A stretch of DNA of 64,000 nucleotides from Enterococcus larvae (lineage in GTDB: Bacteria; Bacillota; Bacilli; Lactobacillales; Enterococcaceae), in NCBI RefSeq assembly GCF_017830045.1, contig NZ_JAEDXU010000009.1, forward strand, positions 124,001-188,000, given 5' to 3'. A program made the translations under genes and the position numbers. Positions 9,286 to 17,622 of the stretch are shown one piece after another. The notes under the pieces are model-generated. The model was not told the DNA's origin. It made no database searches and worked only from the letters and a program-made list of their open reading frames with translations. How positions within the stretch are numbered: the first letter of the stretch is position 1; the number at the start of each line of letters is the position of its first letter.

Positions 9286-10068
9286 ATGAATAAGGGCTTA
9301 GTGTTCAATATTCAGCGATACTCGATCCATGATGGTGGAGGGATTCGAACCATCATCTTCCTAAAGGGCTGTCCCTTGGCATGTCCTTGGTGTTCAAATC
9401 CGGAATCCAGAAAAGGTGTTCAGCCGAGCAGCTGGCGAAAGAACGGTCAGCTGGAAGTCATTGGCGAATGGTATGATCTTGATTCTTTGGTAGAGGAAGC
9501 ATTGAAGGATGAGATATTCTACAGAACATCAGGCGGTGGTGTGACATTATCTGGTGGAGAAGTGTTGATGCAGGCTGATTTTGCTGCTGAATTATTACGT
9601 GAGCTGTCTGATTTAGGTATCCACACAGCAATTGAAACTACGGGCTGTTTTCCAGTGGAGCGATTATCAAAGCTGCTGCCGTATGTGGATCAGGTGCTAT
9701 TCGATTTGAAAATCATGGATGAGAGTATTTCTCGAAAAGTGATTGGACTAGATGTGCCAACAGTGAAGGAAAATTTTGAAGCTGCATTGATGAACAAGAA
9801 TATTGAGGTAATCCCTAGAGTTCCGTTGATCCCCGGATATACAGACAGTCGCAGTAATTTACAGGCAATCATTGATTATCTTAAGAGCCAAGATGTATTC
9901 GATGTTCATCTGCTGCCATTTCATCAATATGGGGGCAGCAAGTATGATTACTTAGGCTGGGGATATGAAATGAAGGATGCGGTCACCCTGACTGGACAGG
10001 AAATAATTAAGATAAAGACTCTATTTGAAGAAGAAGGAATCAGGGCCAATATCGATGGCTTGGAGTAG
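9286..10068 (+). CDS. Glycyl radical enzyme activating protein (radical SAM), short form
   Basis: A 260-residue radical SAM enzyme that abstracts hydrogen from Gly757 of the upstream enzyme. The [4Fe-4S] motif CPLACPWC gives Cys29, Cys33 and Cys36 (CX3CX2C); TSGGGVTLSGGE is the family glycine-rich SAM-binding motif. Between the cluster motif and the rest of the barrel, where most non-PFL activases carry a ferredoxin-like insert with two extra clusters, there are no cysteines: only one other Cys follows (TTGCF). The protein is therefore the compact form, like PflA in length. Starts 15 bp after the enzyme it serves, with a GAGGCGG Shine-Dalgarno. Confidence 0.9.
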   Translation: MNKGLVFNIQRYSIHDGGGIRTIIFLKGCPLACPWCSNPESRKGVQPSSWRKNGQLEVIGEWYDLDSLVEEALKDEIFYRTSGGGVTLSGGEVLMQADFAAELLRELSDLGIHTAIETTGCFPVERLSKLLPYVDQVLFDLKIMDESISRKVIGLDVPTVKENFEAALMNKNIEVIPRVPLIPGYTDSRSNLQAIIDYLKSQDVFDVHLLPFHQYGGSKYDYLGWGYEMKDAVTLTGQEIIKIKTLFEEEGIRANIDGLE

Positions 10069-10071
10069 TTG

Positions 10072-10110
10072 AAAACAGCTGAAGCAAAGTGATTGTTTCA
10101 GCTGTTTCTC
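10072..10110 (+). terminator. Terminator after the activase gene
   Basis: AAACAGCTGAA pairs with TTCAGCTGTTT around a 13-base loop, followed by a short T-rich stretch. It separates the radical enzyme/activase transcript from the aldolase gene. Confidence 0.7.
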
Positions 10111-10148
10111 TATATCAAAATGGATATGTGCGAGAAATTGAAAAAAGC

Positions 10149-10164
10149 ACAAATGTGCATTTGT
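10149..10164. promoter_or_regulatory. Dyad upstream of the aldolase gene (possible operator)
   Basis: ACAAATG-TG-CATTTGT is an inverted repeat with 7-bp arms, 123 bp before the aldolase start and ahead of a possible promoter (TTGTTG at 10234, TAGTAT at 10256, 16-bp spacer). The core AAATGTGCA recurs at 1650-1658 upstream of the PRD regulator, so it could be a site for one regulator of the locus. No protein is assigned. Confidence 0.35.
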
Positions 10165-10286
10165 AGTCAGGAAGGAGTGCTTAATCCTTGAAATCATAGG
10201 GTTTCTAAATTTGAACGTTGATTTTTATCCGTTTTGTTGTCGACATTGCTACACTTAGTATAAGAATAAAGAAGGAGCTGTTTATT

Positions 10287-10967
10287 ATGGAATTTATGCT
10301 GGATACAGCAAATTTAGCTGATATAAAAAAATACGCTGAAATTATCCCTTTGGCCGGAGTGACGTCAAACCCGTCAATCGTCAAAAATGAAGGGAAAATC
10401 GTATTTTTCGAACACATGAAGAAAATACGAGAAATCATTGGCAAAGACTGTTCTCTTCATGTTCAGGTTGTTGCTCAGGATTTTGATGGCATGATGGCTG
10501 ATGCCAGGGCAATATTAGCAAATATTGATCAGAAGGTCTATATCAAGGTACCCGTCAATGAAGAAGGGCTGAAGGTGATCAAGGCGTTGAAGCAGGAGAA
10601 AATCCATGTGACGGCAACTGCAATTTACACTAAGTTTCAAGCCTACTTAGCCATAGCAGCCGGAGCAGACTATATTGCTCCTTACTTTAATCGGATGGAA
10701 AACTTGAATATCGATCCCCGTGAGGCAATCAAAGAGATGGCGCTGGAAATTGCTCGAACCAATAGTTCAACGAAAATACTGGCAGCGAGCTTTAAGAATG
10801 TCGCACAGGTCAATGGTGCATTGGAAAATGGCGCACAGGCGGCAACAATGGGCACGGATATCATCAGTCAGGCATTCAGTATGCCGTCGATTCAAAAAGC
10901 TGTGGAGGACTTTACCGCTGATTGGGAACAGATTTTCGAACCGGGAACAAAAATTTCTGATTTATAA
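10287..10967 (+). CDS. fsa: Fructose-6-phosphate aldolase (FSA/TalC, transaldolase family)
   Basis: A 226-residue class I aldolase, the size of FSA (about 220) and well short of a true transaldolase. It has DTAN near the start, GVTSNPSI, the Schiff-base lysine in VYIKVPV (Lys87), TATAIY and the FSA-type YIAPYFNRM. In E. coli FsaA/FsaB split 1-deoxyfructose 6-phosphate into glyceraldehyde 3-phosphate and hydroxyacetone, which fits exactly between the upstream radical enzyme and the downstream GldA. ATG 10287 follows GAAGGAG; the frame continues upstream but has no Shine-Dalgarno. It seems to have its own promoter. Confidence 0.9.
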   Translation: MEFMLDTANLADIKKYAEIIPLAGVTSNPSIVKNEGKIVFFEHMKKIREIIGKDCSLHVQVVAQDFDGMMADARAILANIDQKVYIKVPVNEEGLKVIKALKQEKIHVTATAIYTKFQAYLAIAAGADYIAPYFNRMENLNIDPREAIKEMALEIARTNSSTKILAASFKNVAQVNGALENGAQAATMGTDIISQAFSMPSIQKAVEDFTADWEQIFEPGTKISDL

Positions 10968-11046
10968 TCTTCTGTTTTTTGTCGGGTGACTGAGTGGAAT
11001 ATAAAGGTTGTGTAATCTGGGATAAGAAAAAGGTAGGAGGAAGTAT

Positions 11047-12144
11047 ATGGAAAAAGTATTTGCAAGTCCATCACGTTATGTACAAGGAAAAGATGTATTG
11101 AAAACGGGTTTGACCTATATTGAAGATTTAGGGAAAAAAACATTATTGTTATGTGATGATGTTGTTTGGGGAATAGTTGGCGAGCAATTATATGAGAATT
11201 TGAAGAAAGCTGATTTTGAAGTTACTCATGTCCCATTCAATGGAGAGGCTTCATCAAAGGAAATCGACCGTGTGTCAGAAATTGGCAAAGAGCATTCCTG
11301 TGATGTTGTTCTGGGGCTTGGCGGTGGTAAAACAATTGACGCTGCTAAAGCAATTAGTGACCAGCTGGGAATCGCTGTTGCAGTTCTGCCGACAGTTGCC
11401 TCGACAGATGCTCCGACTTCCGCACTTTCAGTTATTTATTCAGAGGATGGTGTGTTTGAGAAGTACCGTTTTTATGCAAAGAATCCAGAGCTGGTTTTAG
11501 TAGATACAAAAGTGATCAGTCAAGCCCCAACACGTCTACTTGCTTCGGGGATTGCCGATGCATTGGCAACTTGGGTAGAGGTAAGCGCAGTGATTAAAGC
11601 CAAAGGGACAACAATGGCAAAAGGGTATTCAACATTGGCAGCTGCCGCAATTGCCGAAAAATGTGAAGCTACCCTCTTCTCCTTTGGCTTACAAGCAATT
11701 GAAGCAAATCGTTCAAAGGTGGTCACCGAAGCGTTAGAAGCTGTCGTTGAGGCAAATACCTTGCTGAGCGGCATCGGTTTTGAGAGTGGCGGTTTAGCAG
11801 CAGCCCACGCGATTCATAATGGTTTTACAGCATTAGAGGGTCCTGTTCATGAGAAAACCCATGGCGAAAAAGTTGCTTACGGCACCTTGACGCAGCTGGT
11901 GTTAGAAAACAAACCAAAAGAGCTGTTGGATAAATACATCTATTTCTATCAGGTGCTAGGGCTTCCAACAACATTAGCGGATCTGGAACTGTCGGGAATC
12001 ACATATGAAGAGTTGTTAATGGTTGGTAAACAGGCAACGATCGAGAGTGAAACGATTCATCAGATGGCAGGTACGTATACTGCTGAGGATGTTACAGATG
12101 CACTGTTTGCTGTGGATGCTTATGTTAATTCTTTAAAAAAATAA
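11047..12144 (+). CDS. gldA: Glycerol/hydroxyacetone dehydrogenase, GldA family
   Basis: A 365-residue iron/zinc-dependent alcohol dehydrogenase of the GldA type. GLGGGKTIDAAKA is the NAD-binding glycine-rich motif; metal ligands are Asp171 (GIADALATW), His254 (AAAHAIHNG) and His272 (KTHGEKVAYG), with PTVASTDAPTSA between. GldA reduces hydroxyacetone to 1,2-propanediol with NADH, the last step of the proposed anhydroglycolysis route; it can also oxidise glycerol to dihydroxyacetone. It follows the aldolase gene by 79 bp and has AGGAGGAAG before ATG 11047. A terminator closes the locus at 12158. Confidence 0.92.
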   Translation: MEKVFASPSRYVQGKDVLKTGLTYIEDLGKKTLLLCDDVVWGIVGEQLYENLKKADFEVTHVPFNGEASSKEIDRVSEIGKEHSCDVVLGLGGGKTIDAAKAISDQLGIAVAVLPTVASTDAPTSALSVIYSEDGVFEKYRFYAKNPELVLVDTKVISQAPTRLLASGIADALATWVEVSAVIKAKGTTMAKGYSTLAAAAIAEKCEATLFSFGLQAIEANRSKVVTEALEAVVEANTLLSGIGFESGGLAAAHAIHNGFTALEGPVHEKTHGEKVAYGTLTQLVLENKPKELLDKYIYFYQVLGLPTTLADLELSGITYEELLMVGKQATIESETIHQMAGTYTAEDVTDALFAVDAYVNSLKK

Positions 12145-12157
12145 TTATCTATTTTAT

Positions 12158-12204
12158 GCTTCCGAAGCTACGTTCATTGCGTTGATTTTCGGAGGCTTTT
12201 TTAT
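12158..12204 (+). terminator. Terminator after gldA
   Basis: GCTTCCGAA pairs with TTCGGAGGC (one G-T wobble) around a long loop, followed by TTTTTT. Ends the sugar locus. Confidence 0.75.
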
Positions 12205-12273
12205 ATTTAACCAGTTGGAAGAAGGGAACTGTAGAAATGGTATAATGGGTAAAAAATAGGAGGTGTGTTTGCT

Positions 12274-12840
12274 TTGGGAATGAAGGTATATGTAGTTGGA
12301 GAAGGTTTACCATACGATGTTAGGTTCGATGTGCGTAAGATCTTAGCAGATGATACGATTCGTCTGCTTCCTGATGTAAAGCTGTTTCCGATATATTGCC
12401 CTGCTTGCGGCAGAACACAATCGAATTTCTTTGTCCATCTGGGCTCTCGGTATGGTCAGGTAGGTGAGCTGAATTGTGACAGCTGCGGGCGCCTGATCAG
12501 TGTAACGGATCACGATAATCGGGTAGACAGTATTCGTTTTAATCAGACGGAATTTTTCTTTCCAGAGCTTTATAAAACGGATTGGCTGTATTTGAAACAG
12601 CTTGAGGAGCAGCAGGATATATCGCTGAATGCTGTGTTTGAACAATATGAAGGATTACATGCCCTATCGATGGATGAAGCAAGACACTTGATTGAACAAG
12701 CGATTGGGATGAGGACATCCGGCAATCAAGAATTTATCACAGATACTCGAATAACAAAGCTTCCAATAACTGTTAATCGATGGATAGAGCTGCTTTCAAA
12801 ATGCGGTGTGAAAAACAGCTATTTAGAGCGGCTTCAATAA
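12274..12840 (+). CDS. Zinc-ribbon protein of unknown function
   Basis: A 188-residue soluble protein that I do not recognise. Two CxxC pairs, CPACGR and CDSCGR, about 30 residues apart form a likely zinc ribbon in the first half; the second half is helical and charged with a possible protein-interaction role. No signal peptide or membrane segment. An AGGAGG at 12258-12263 decides the start: the GTG at 12265 is too close, TTG 12274 has a 10-base spacer, ATG 12280 is a bit far. TTG 12274 (MGMKVYVVGEG) is my choice. It is a single-gene unit between two terminators. Confidence 0.6.
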   Translation: MGMKVYVVGEGLPYDVRFDVRKILADDTIRLLPDVKLFPIYCPACGRTQSNFFVHLGSRYGQVGELNCDSCGRLISVTDHDNRVDSIRFNQTEFFFPELYKTDWLYLKQLEEQQDISLNAVFEQYEGLHALSMDEARHLIEQAIGMRTSGNQEFITDTRITKLPITVNRWIELLSKCGVKNSYLERLQ

Positions 12841-12860
12841 TAATGTGTAAAAAGCAAACA

Positions 12861-12920
12861 TGAACCGCTGAAACAACAAAGGGGCCTTCCTTCCTTTTCG
12901 TTTCAGCGGTTCATCTTTAT
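12861..12920 (+). terminator. Terminator after the zinc-ribbon gene
   Basis: A perfect 14-bp stem (TGAACCGCTGAAAC / GTTTCAGCGGTTCA) with a 25-base loop, followed by a T-containing stretch. The remaining ~310 bases to the next gene are AT-rich and show nothing recognisable. Confidence 0.75.
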
Positions 12921-13231
12921 TGTAACAACCCTTTTATTTATCTAAAATAAACTATTCATCTCTCCTGTTTTCAGATGAACTCCTTTTAATCAACTTGTTG
13001 AAAAAAACAGAAAAAAGTTTATTTTATTCAGAATAATAGTAAGTACCCATTGGATATGAAATCTAAAATACATCGATCATTTATCAACAATTAGAAATTA
13101 TTGATTGGTGAAAGTTAGCAGATATCCTTACAAGAAAAGTATATCTTTTAGAAAACTAAAAAAATAGGTCAATTTTTTCCGGAAAATAGGAAAAATTGAC
13201 CAATGATAGACTGTGTCTGATTTAGAGAGAA

Positions 13232-14767
13232 TCACTCAAATTCATCATCAGACAAAATGCCGGCCAGAAATCTTCTGACCTTTTGCCAATCCTCCATTGT
13301 TGGGATAGGCTTAAGCACATATTGGGAGATGGAGTGTCTTGGATTTTCTATGTATATGGGGTAGTTGCTGATAATTATGTCAGCTTGGCTTTTTGCAAGA
13401 AAGTCAGAATTGATCGTTTTATTCAATAAAAACAGTGTGTGTATACCAGAGAAGGTTCTATTTATGATCAATAATAGATAGTCTAAAAATACGTTGTCGC
13501 CGTTTAAAGCGAATAAGACTTTTTTAGTCTCTGTTTTTTCTTCGTAAAGATAAATGACTGTATAGATGGTTAAGTTAGCGCAGATATCTTCAAAGTATTC
13601 GATTTCTAAGCTATGAAATGCTGCGGAGGTACTTAGCAGATACATCCATTTACCGAAGGTTGCCGAATGCTCGTGACGAATAAAATGAATCATCTGACTA
13701 TCATTTTTTTGAAATAAAGGAGTTACTTTGTTCAAAAATAAATGAACAGCGAAATAGTTCTGCAAAGCTTTAAAAAAGGCGGGGGCTTCTTGAACGTTCG
13801 TGCTGAGATGCTTAGCAACTTCCGATGTAATCTTACTCAAATTTTCTTGAAGCATTTGACTCTTAAAGGAAAAATCTGGATTACCAAAGAGGTAGTCTTT
13901 ATAAACAATACAGTCAAGACTGGTGGCATAAGAAAAAATCAGTTCATTTTCAGAGAATCCGATACTTTCAGGATAGAAACGCTTTTGAATATCCAGATAA
14001 ATTATTTTGAATAATCGGTATTTTTTCGGGAAAAAGATTTCTTCTGCTTGTATACGTGCCGCTTCATAATGAAAACCATTCTTGATTCGTATTTTTTGAA
14101 CCATTTGCCAGTAGCTCAATCGTTTGTGATCCAATAAAATTTTCAAATGCAGCTTTTCTTCCAGACACATGGATAAATAAGCGACAGATTTTTGATGAGC
14201 TATCTCCGGACGGAAGGATACTCGAATCGTTTCAGAATGGTAAAAATACTGAAAATAGAAGTAGCGAATATTTTCCTCCGTTCCAACGAGTTGAACAGGT
14301 GAAGTTGTTAGTGTCAGTGAATATTTTTTTAATGATTTTTTCAACTTCAAGAGATGCCTTTTTAAGGTTGCCTCGGATACGAAGCACAGGTCTTCCAGCT
14401 CATCCAACGTGACAGCGGGTCTGATAAACAATAAATCTAACACTTTGAAGCTCAATACTTCAGTATTTAACGTATTGAACAGCAGTTGGATAGTCGAAGA
14501 ATCAACAGGCTGTATGAATGTGCCGATAGTAGTTTCTTCAAATAGTTCTTGTTGGGAAGGAATAAGGGCAAGAAGCTGTTCTACGTCTTGTCGAATGGTT
14601 TTGCTGTTCACTTGAAACTCTTCAGCGAGTTCCTCAAAGGAAATTGGGTAATGGGACTGTCTTAGTGTGGCTAAGAGTTTTAGCTGGCGCTGAAGTTTAT
14701 TTTCTGTAACCAGCTGTAAGAGTGACGATTGAATGAATATCAGTCCTTTTTCCAGCAATAGGATCAT
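13232..14767 (-). CDS. Mga-like helix-turn-helix regulator
   Basis: A 511-residue protein with two N-terminal helix-turn-helix segments (ISFEELAEEFQVNSKTIRQDV at about 42-62 and VTLDELEDLCFVSEATLKRHL at about 118-138) followed by a long helical region and a C-terminal EIIB-like fold (KVLFALNGDNVFLDYLLL, IIISNYPIYIENPRHS). This is the layout of Mga/AtxA-type PRD virulence and sugar regulators. No cysteine sits in the EIIB P-loop position, so it is probably not a phosphotransfer protein. The start has no convincing Shine-Dalgarno, so the true N terminus may be some residues inside. Neighbouring genes do not reveal its targets. Confidence 0.72.
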   Translation of the reverse strand: MILLLEKGLIFIQSSLLQLVTENKLQRQLKLLATLRQSHYPISFEELAEEFQVNSKTIRQDVEQLLALIPSQQELFEETTIGTFIQPVDSSTIQLLFNTLNTEVLSFKVLDLLFIRPAVTLDELEDLCFVSEATLKRHLLKLKKSLKKYSLTLTTSPVQLVGTEENIRYFYFQYFYHSETIRVSFRPEIAHQKSVAYLSMCLEEKLHLKILLDHKRLSYWQMVQKIRIKNGFHYEAARIQAEEIFFPKKYRLFKIIYLDIQKRFYPESIGFSENELIFSYATSLDCIVYKDYLFGNPDFSFKSQMLQENLSKITSEVAKHLSTNVQEAPAFFKALQNYFAVHLFLNKVTPLFQKNDSQMIHFIRHEHSATFGKWMYLLSTSAAFHSLEIEYFEDICANLTIYTVIYLYEEKTETKKVLFALNGDNVFLDYLLLIINRTFSGIHTLFLLNKTINSDFLAKSQADIIISNYPIYIENPRHSISQYVLKPIPTMEDWQKVRRFLAGILSDDEFE

Positions 14768-15054
14768 TATAAGTAGAATGATAATAAAATAACAAACGTC
14801 TATTTTTATTATACTTTATTCCTACTCGTTTTATGTCTCTATTACAGGTTAATATAGAATAACAAGCGAAAATAATTTTAACACAGCCCTTTTTTTATAA
14901 CATTAAAATATCATGGGGTTCTTCTTTTTTTTCACAGTGATTTTCCTGAAATCTGCGGCTGTTTTTTCATTGAAATAAACAAGAGGGTAGGTACACTGGT
15001 CGGAAGCTTGAGTAAGAAGAAAAGTATACTTCAGAAATTTTTTTGGAAAAACAT

Positions 15055-15083
15055 TTGACAATCTTAAAAAATTCCTATAGAAT
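15055..15083 (+). promoter_or_regulatory. Promoter of the metNIQ operon
   Basis: TTGACA (15055-15060) and TAGAAT (15078-15083) are separated by exactly 17 bases, close to consensus. Transcription would begin about 15090, just ahead of the first T-box. Confidence 0.75.
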
Positions 15084-15094
15084 GCTAATCAACA

Positions 15095-15366
15095 CTTAAT
15101 AAAACATCTGTTGAAGAGAAGAGTAAGTTTGGTTTATCTTTTTAGAGAGTCTCTGTTTGGTGAAAGGAGATAAGATAGAAAAGCTGAAGATGGTCTCTGA
15201 GGAAAAGTTGTTGATAGGTAAGCAACTTCGGGCAGCACCCGTTATCAATGCAGCAAGTTAGAAGATGACTTGAGAAGAGAGAAGCAAAATGAATTTGCTT
15301 CAAAATAAAGGTGGTACCGCGACTATTTCGCCCTTTTACTGATTGATCAGTAAAAGGGCTTTTTGT
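15095..15366 (+). promoter_or_regulatory. T-box riboswitch 1 (methionine specifier ATG)
   Basis: The antiterminator signature AAAGGTGGTACCGCG is at 15307-15321 and is followed by a terminator stem CCCTTTTACTGAT / ATCAGTAAAAGGG and T-run (15331-15364). Stem I carries AGAGAG near its distal end and GAAG-ATG-GTCTCTGAG on the 3' side, so the specifier codon reads ATG (15190-15192), Met. The bulge TGGT would pair with the ACCA end of a tRNA with discriminator A, as tRNA-Met has. Uncharged tRNA-Met would open the terminator. Confidence 0.88.
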
Positions 15367-15369
15367 TTA

Positions 15370-15707
15370 TCTGCATAAGATGAACACAAGAAAAATAATT
15401 TGATAATAAAGAAAGCGTAGAAATGGAAAGTACATATGGAGATTCATCAGACAGAGAGCCTGTGAAAGCTGAGAGCAGGCGGTGAAGGAAGTATGGAAAA
15501 TGGCCATTGAGCAGCGCTCCGAGTGGAGAAATCCATAAGGCAGCGACGGATGCACCCGTTATAGTGCTGGAGTATAAGCAGTGATCTTGCTGCCGTACTT
15601 GAAGAGGGTATTTATGTGAGTAGATACTGAAACGAGGTGGTAACACGCAAAAGGCGTCCTCAAGTGCACAAATTTTTGTGCATTTGAGGATGCCTTTTTC
15701 TTTTGAA
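15370..15707 (+). promoter_or_regulatory. T-box riboswitch 2 (methionine specifier ATG), in tandem
   Basis: A second complete leader follows the first with no clear promoter between them. The T-box core is GAGGTGGTAACACG (15634-15647) and its terminator stem spans 15653-15692 (GGCGTCCTCAAGTGCACAAA with TTTGTGCATTTGAGGATGCC) before a T-run. The Stem I 3' side reads GAAA-ATG-GCCATTGAG, which aligns base for base with T-box 1, so the specifier is again ATG. Both leaders must read through for metN to be made. Confidence 0.87.
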
Positions 15708-15782
15708 AAAAGGTACGGCCAAATGGTTAACAGTGAACCTTATAAACGGTAGGTTCTTGAATAAATAGTGAGGTGAAGGATT

Positions 15783-16853
15783 GTGATTGAGTTAAGAAAT
15801 GTAAGTGTGACTTTTCAGGAAAAACAGAAAAAAATAGATGCAGTGAAGGATGTCTCTTTGACCATCGAAAAAGGAGATGTATTCGGTATTGTTGGCTATT
15901 CAGGCGCTGGAAAAAGTACCTTGGTCCGAGTGATCAATCTACTGCAGCGTCCAAGTGCAGGAGAAGTGATCATCAATGAAGAAAGGCTGCAGGCCTTTTC
16001 AGCCAAGAGGCTGAGAGAGCAGCGCAAGAAAATCGGGATGATCTTTCAACACTTTAACCTGATGAATGAACGAACGGTCTTTGATAATGTCGATTTTTCC
16101 CTGAAATATTCCGGGTTGAAGAAAGAAGAACGGAAAGGAAAAATCGAGAAGCTGCTGCAGCTGGTTGGATTAGAGGAAAAACAGGAAGCCTATCCCAGCC
16201 AGCTGTCCGGTGGTCAGAAACAACGTGTGGCGATTGCCCGAGCATTAGCGAACGATCCGGAGATTTTGTTGTGTGATGAAGCGACAAGTGCGCTTGATCC
16301 AAAAACAACGAACCAAATATTAGATTTACTAAAAAAGCTTAATCGAGAGCTGGGACTTACGATTGTCTTGATCACACACGAAATGCAGGTGGTAAAAGAG
16401 GTCTGCAATCGTGTAGCGGTGATGGAGGATGGGAAGGTTATTGAAGAAAATAATATTGTTGCAGTCTTCAGCGACCCCAAAGAGGCTTTGACCAAAGACT
16501 TTATACGTACAGCTGCTCATATCGATCAAGCATTGGAAACAATTTTTGAGCATCCGACATTGACAAATCTGACAGAACACGAAGAGCTGGTAGAGCTGTC
16601 TTATGTTGGAGAACAAACAAGCGAGCCGTTGATTGCTCAGTTATTCAGTAAATATCATGTCGTGACGAATATCCTTTATGGAAATGTGGAAATCGTCCAG
16701 CAGGTGCCGATAGGACGGCTGATTGTCGTTCTTTCCGGAGAAGAAAAACAGCGGGAAAAGGCGAGAGCCTATTTACTTGATCAGAAGGTGAAAGTAAATA
16801 TCTTGAAACAGCTTCATGAGCATAGAGAAGACAGAGTCCTGCATGTGGTTTAA
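15783..16853 (+). CDS. metN: Methionine ABC transporter ATP-binding protein MetN
   Basis: A 356-residue ATPase. Walker A is GYSGAGKST, the signature is LSGGQKQR, Walker B is [12 protein letters not shown], and the H-loop is LITHEM. The C-terminal ~80 residues form the NIL (ACT-like) domain that binds methionine and inhibits transport. The start is GTG 15783 (MIELRNVSV), with GGTGAAGGA just before it. First gene after two Met T-boxes, followed by metI and metQ. Confidence 0.94.
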   Translation: MIELRNVSVTFQEKQKKIDAVKDVSLTIEKGDVFGIVGYSGAGKSTLVRVINLLQRPSAGEVIINEERLQAFSAKRLREQRKKIGMIFQHFNLMNERTVFDNVDFSLKYSGLKKEERKGKIEKLLQLVGLEEKQEAYPSQLSGGQKQRVAIARALANDPEILLCDEATSALDPKTTNQILDLLKKLNRELGLTIVLITHEMQVVKEVCNRVAVMEDGKVIEENNIVAVFSDPKEALTKDFIRTAAHIDQALETIFEHPTLTNLTEHEELVELSYVGEQTSEPLIAQLFSKYHVVTNILYGNVEIVQQVPIGRLIVVLSGEEKQREKARAYLLDQKVKVNILKQLHEHREDRVLHVV

Positions 16854-16919
16854 ATCGAGTAGTCATCATAGAATCGTGAACAAAGAAAAATTAGAGCGAG
16901 TAAAGGGGTAGAATGAACG

Positions 16920-17600
16920 ATGCAGAATTTTTTAGAAACGACCTTTCCCAATGTGATTCAATTGAAACAAGAATTTATCGATAGCACGTTAGAAACCCTC
17001 TACATGGTTTTCTGGACAGCGCTGGGAGCAGGGGTCCTAGGTATTATTTTAGGAGTGATCCTTGTAACAACAGCTCCAAGAGGGATATTTTCCAATCAAG
17101 TGATCTATAGTATTTTAGAGAAAATCATCAATGTTTGTCGGTCGATTCCTTTTATCATCATGCTGGCATTGATCCAGCCAATCACACGTCTTCTAGCTGG
17201 AACGACGATTGGGACAACAGCAGCTTTAGTTCCACTGATTGTGGGCGTTACACCATTTTTTGCCAGACAAATCGAGAATGCACTTCTGGAAGTTGATCAG
17301 GGGATCATTGAAGCTGCTGAAGCGATGGGCACAAGCCCATTGGGAATCGTCTTCAGAGTTTATCTCGTTGAGGGCTTACCAAGTATCATCAGAGTATCAG
17401 CAGTGACAATCATTAATTTAATTGGACTAACGGCGATGGCTGGAGCGATTGGTGCCGGAGGGCTCGGCAATTTAGCAATCACAAGAGGGTATAACCGATT
17501 TCAGACAGATGTCACAATAGCAGCAACAGCAATTATTTTGATTCTGGTCTTTTTAAGCCAATTCATTAGTAATCAATTGATCAAACGAACATCACACTAA
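16920..17600 (+). CDS. metI: Methionine ABC transporter permease MetI
   Basis: A 226-residue inner membrane permease with five hydrophobic segments. The ABC-permease coupling motif EAAEAMGTSPLGIVFRVYL is followed by IGLTAMAGAIGAGGLGNLA, as in MetI of many Firmicutes. It forms the channel for the MetN ATPase and MetQ lipoprotein. Sits 66 bp after metN and 22 bp before metQ. Confidence 0.94.
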   Translation: MQNFLETTFPNVIQLKQEFIDSTLETLYMVFWTALGAGVLGIILGVILVTTAPRGIFSNQVIYSILEKIINVCRSIPFIIMLALIQPITRLLAGTTIGTTAALVPLIVGVTPFFARQIENALLEVDQGIIEAAEAMGTSPLGIVFRVYLVEGLPSIIRVSAVTIINLIGLTAMAGAIGAGGLGNLAITRGYNRFQTDVTIAATAIILILVFLSQFISNQLIKRTSH

Positions 17601-17622
17601 TTTTTAGAAAAGAGGAAAAAGA

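Noticed and set aside
15347-15646. Open frame on the minus strand inside the second T-box
   Set aside because: It is antisense to a structured leader with clear T-box features and has no ribosome site.
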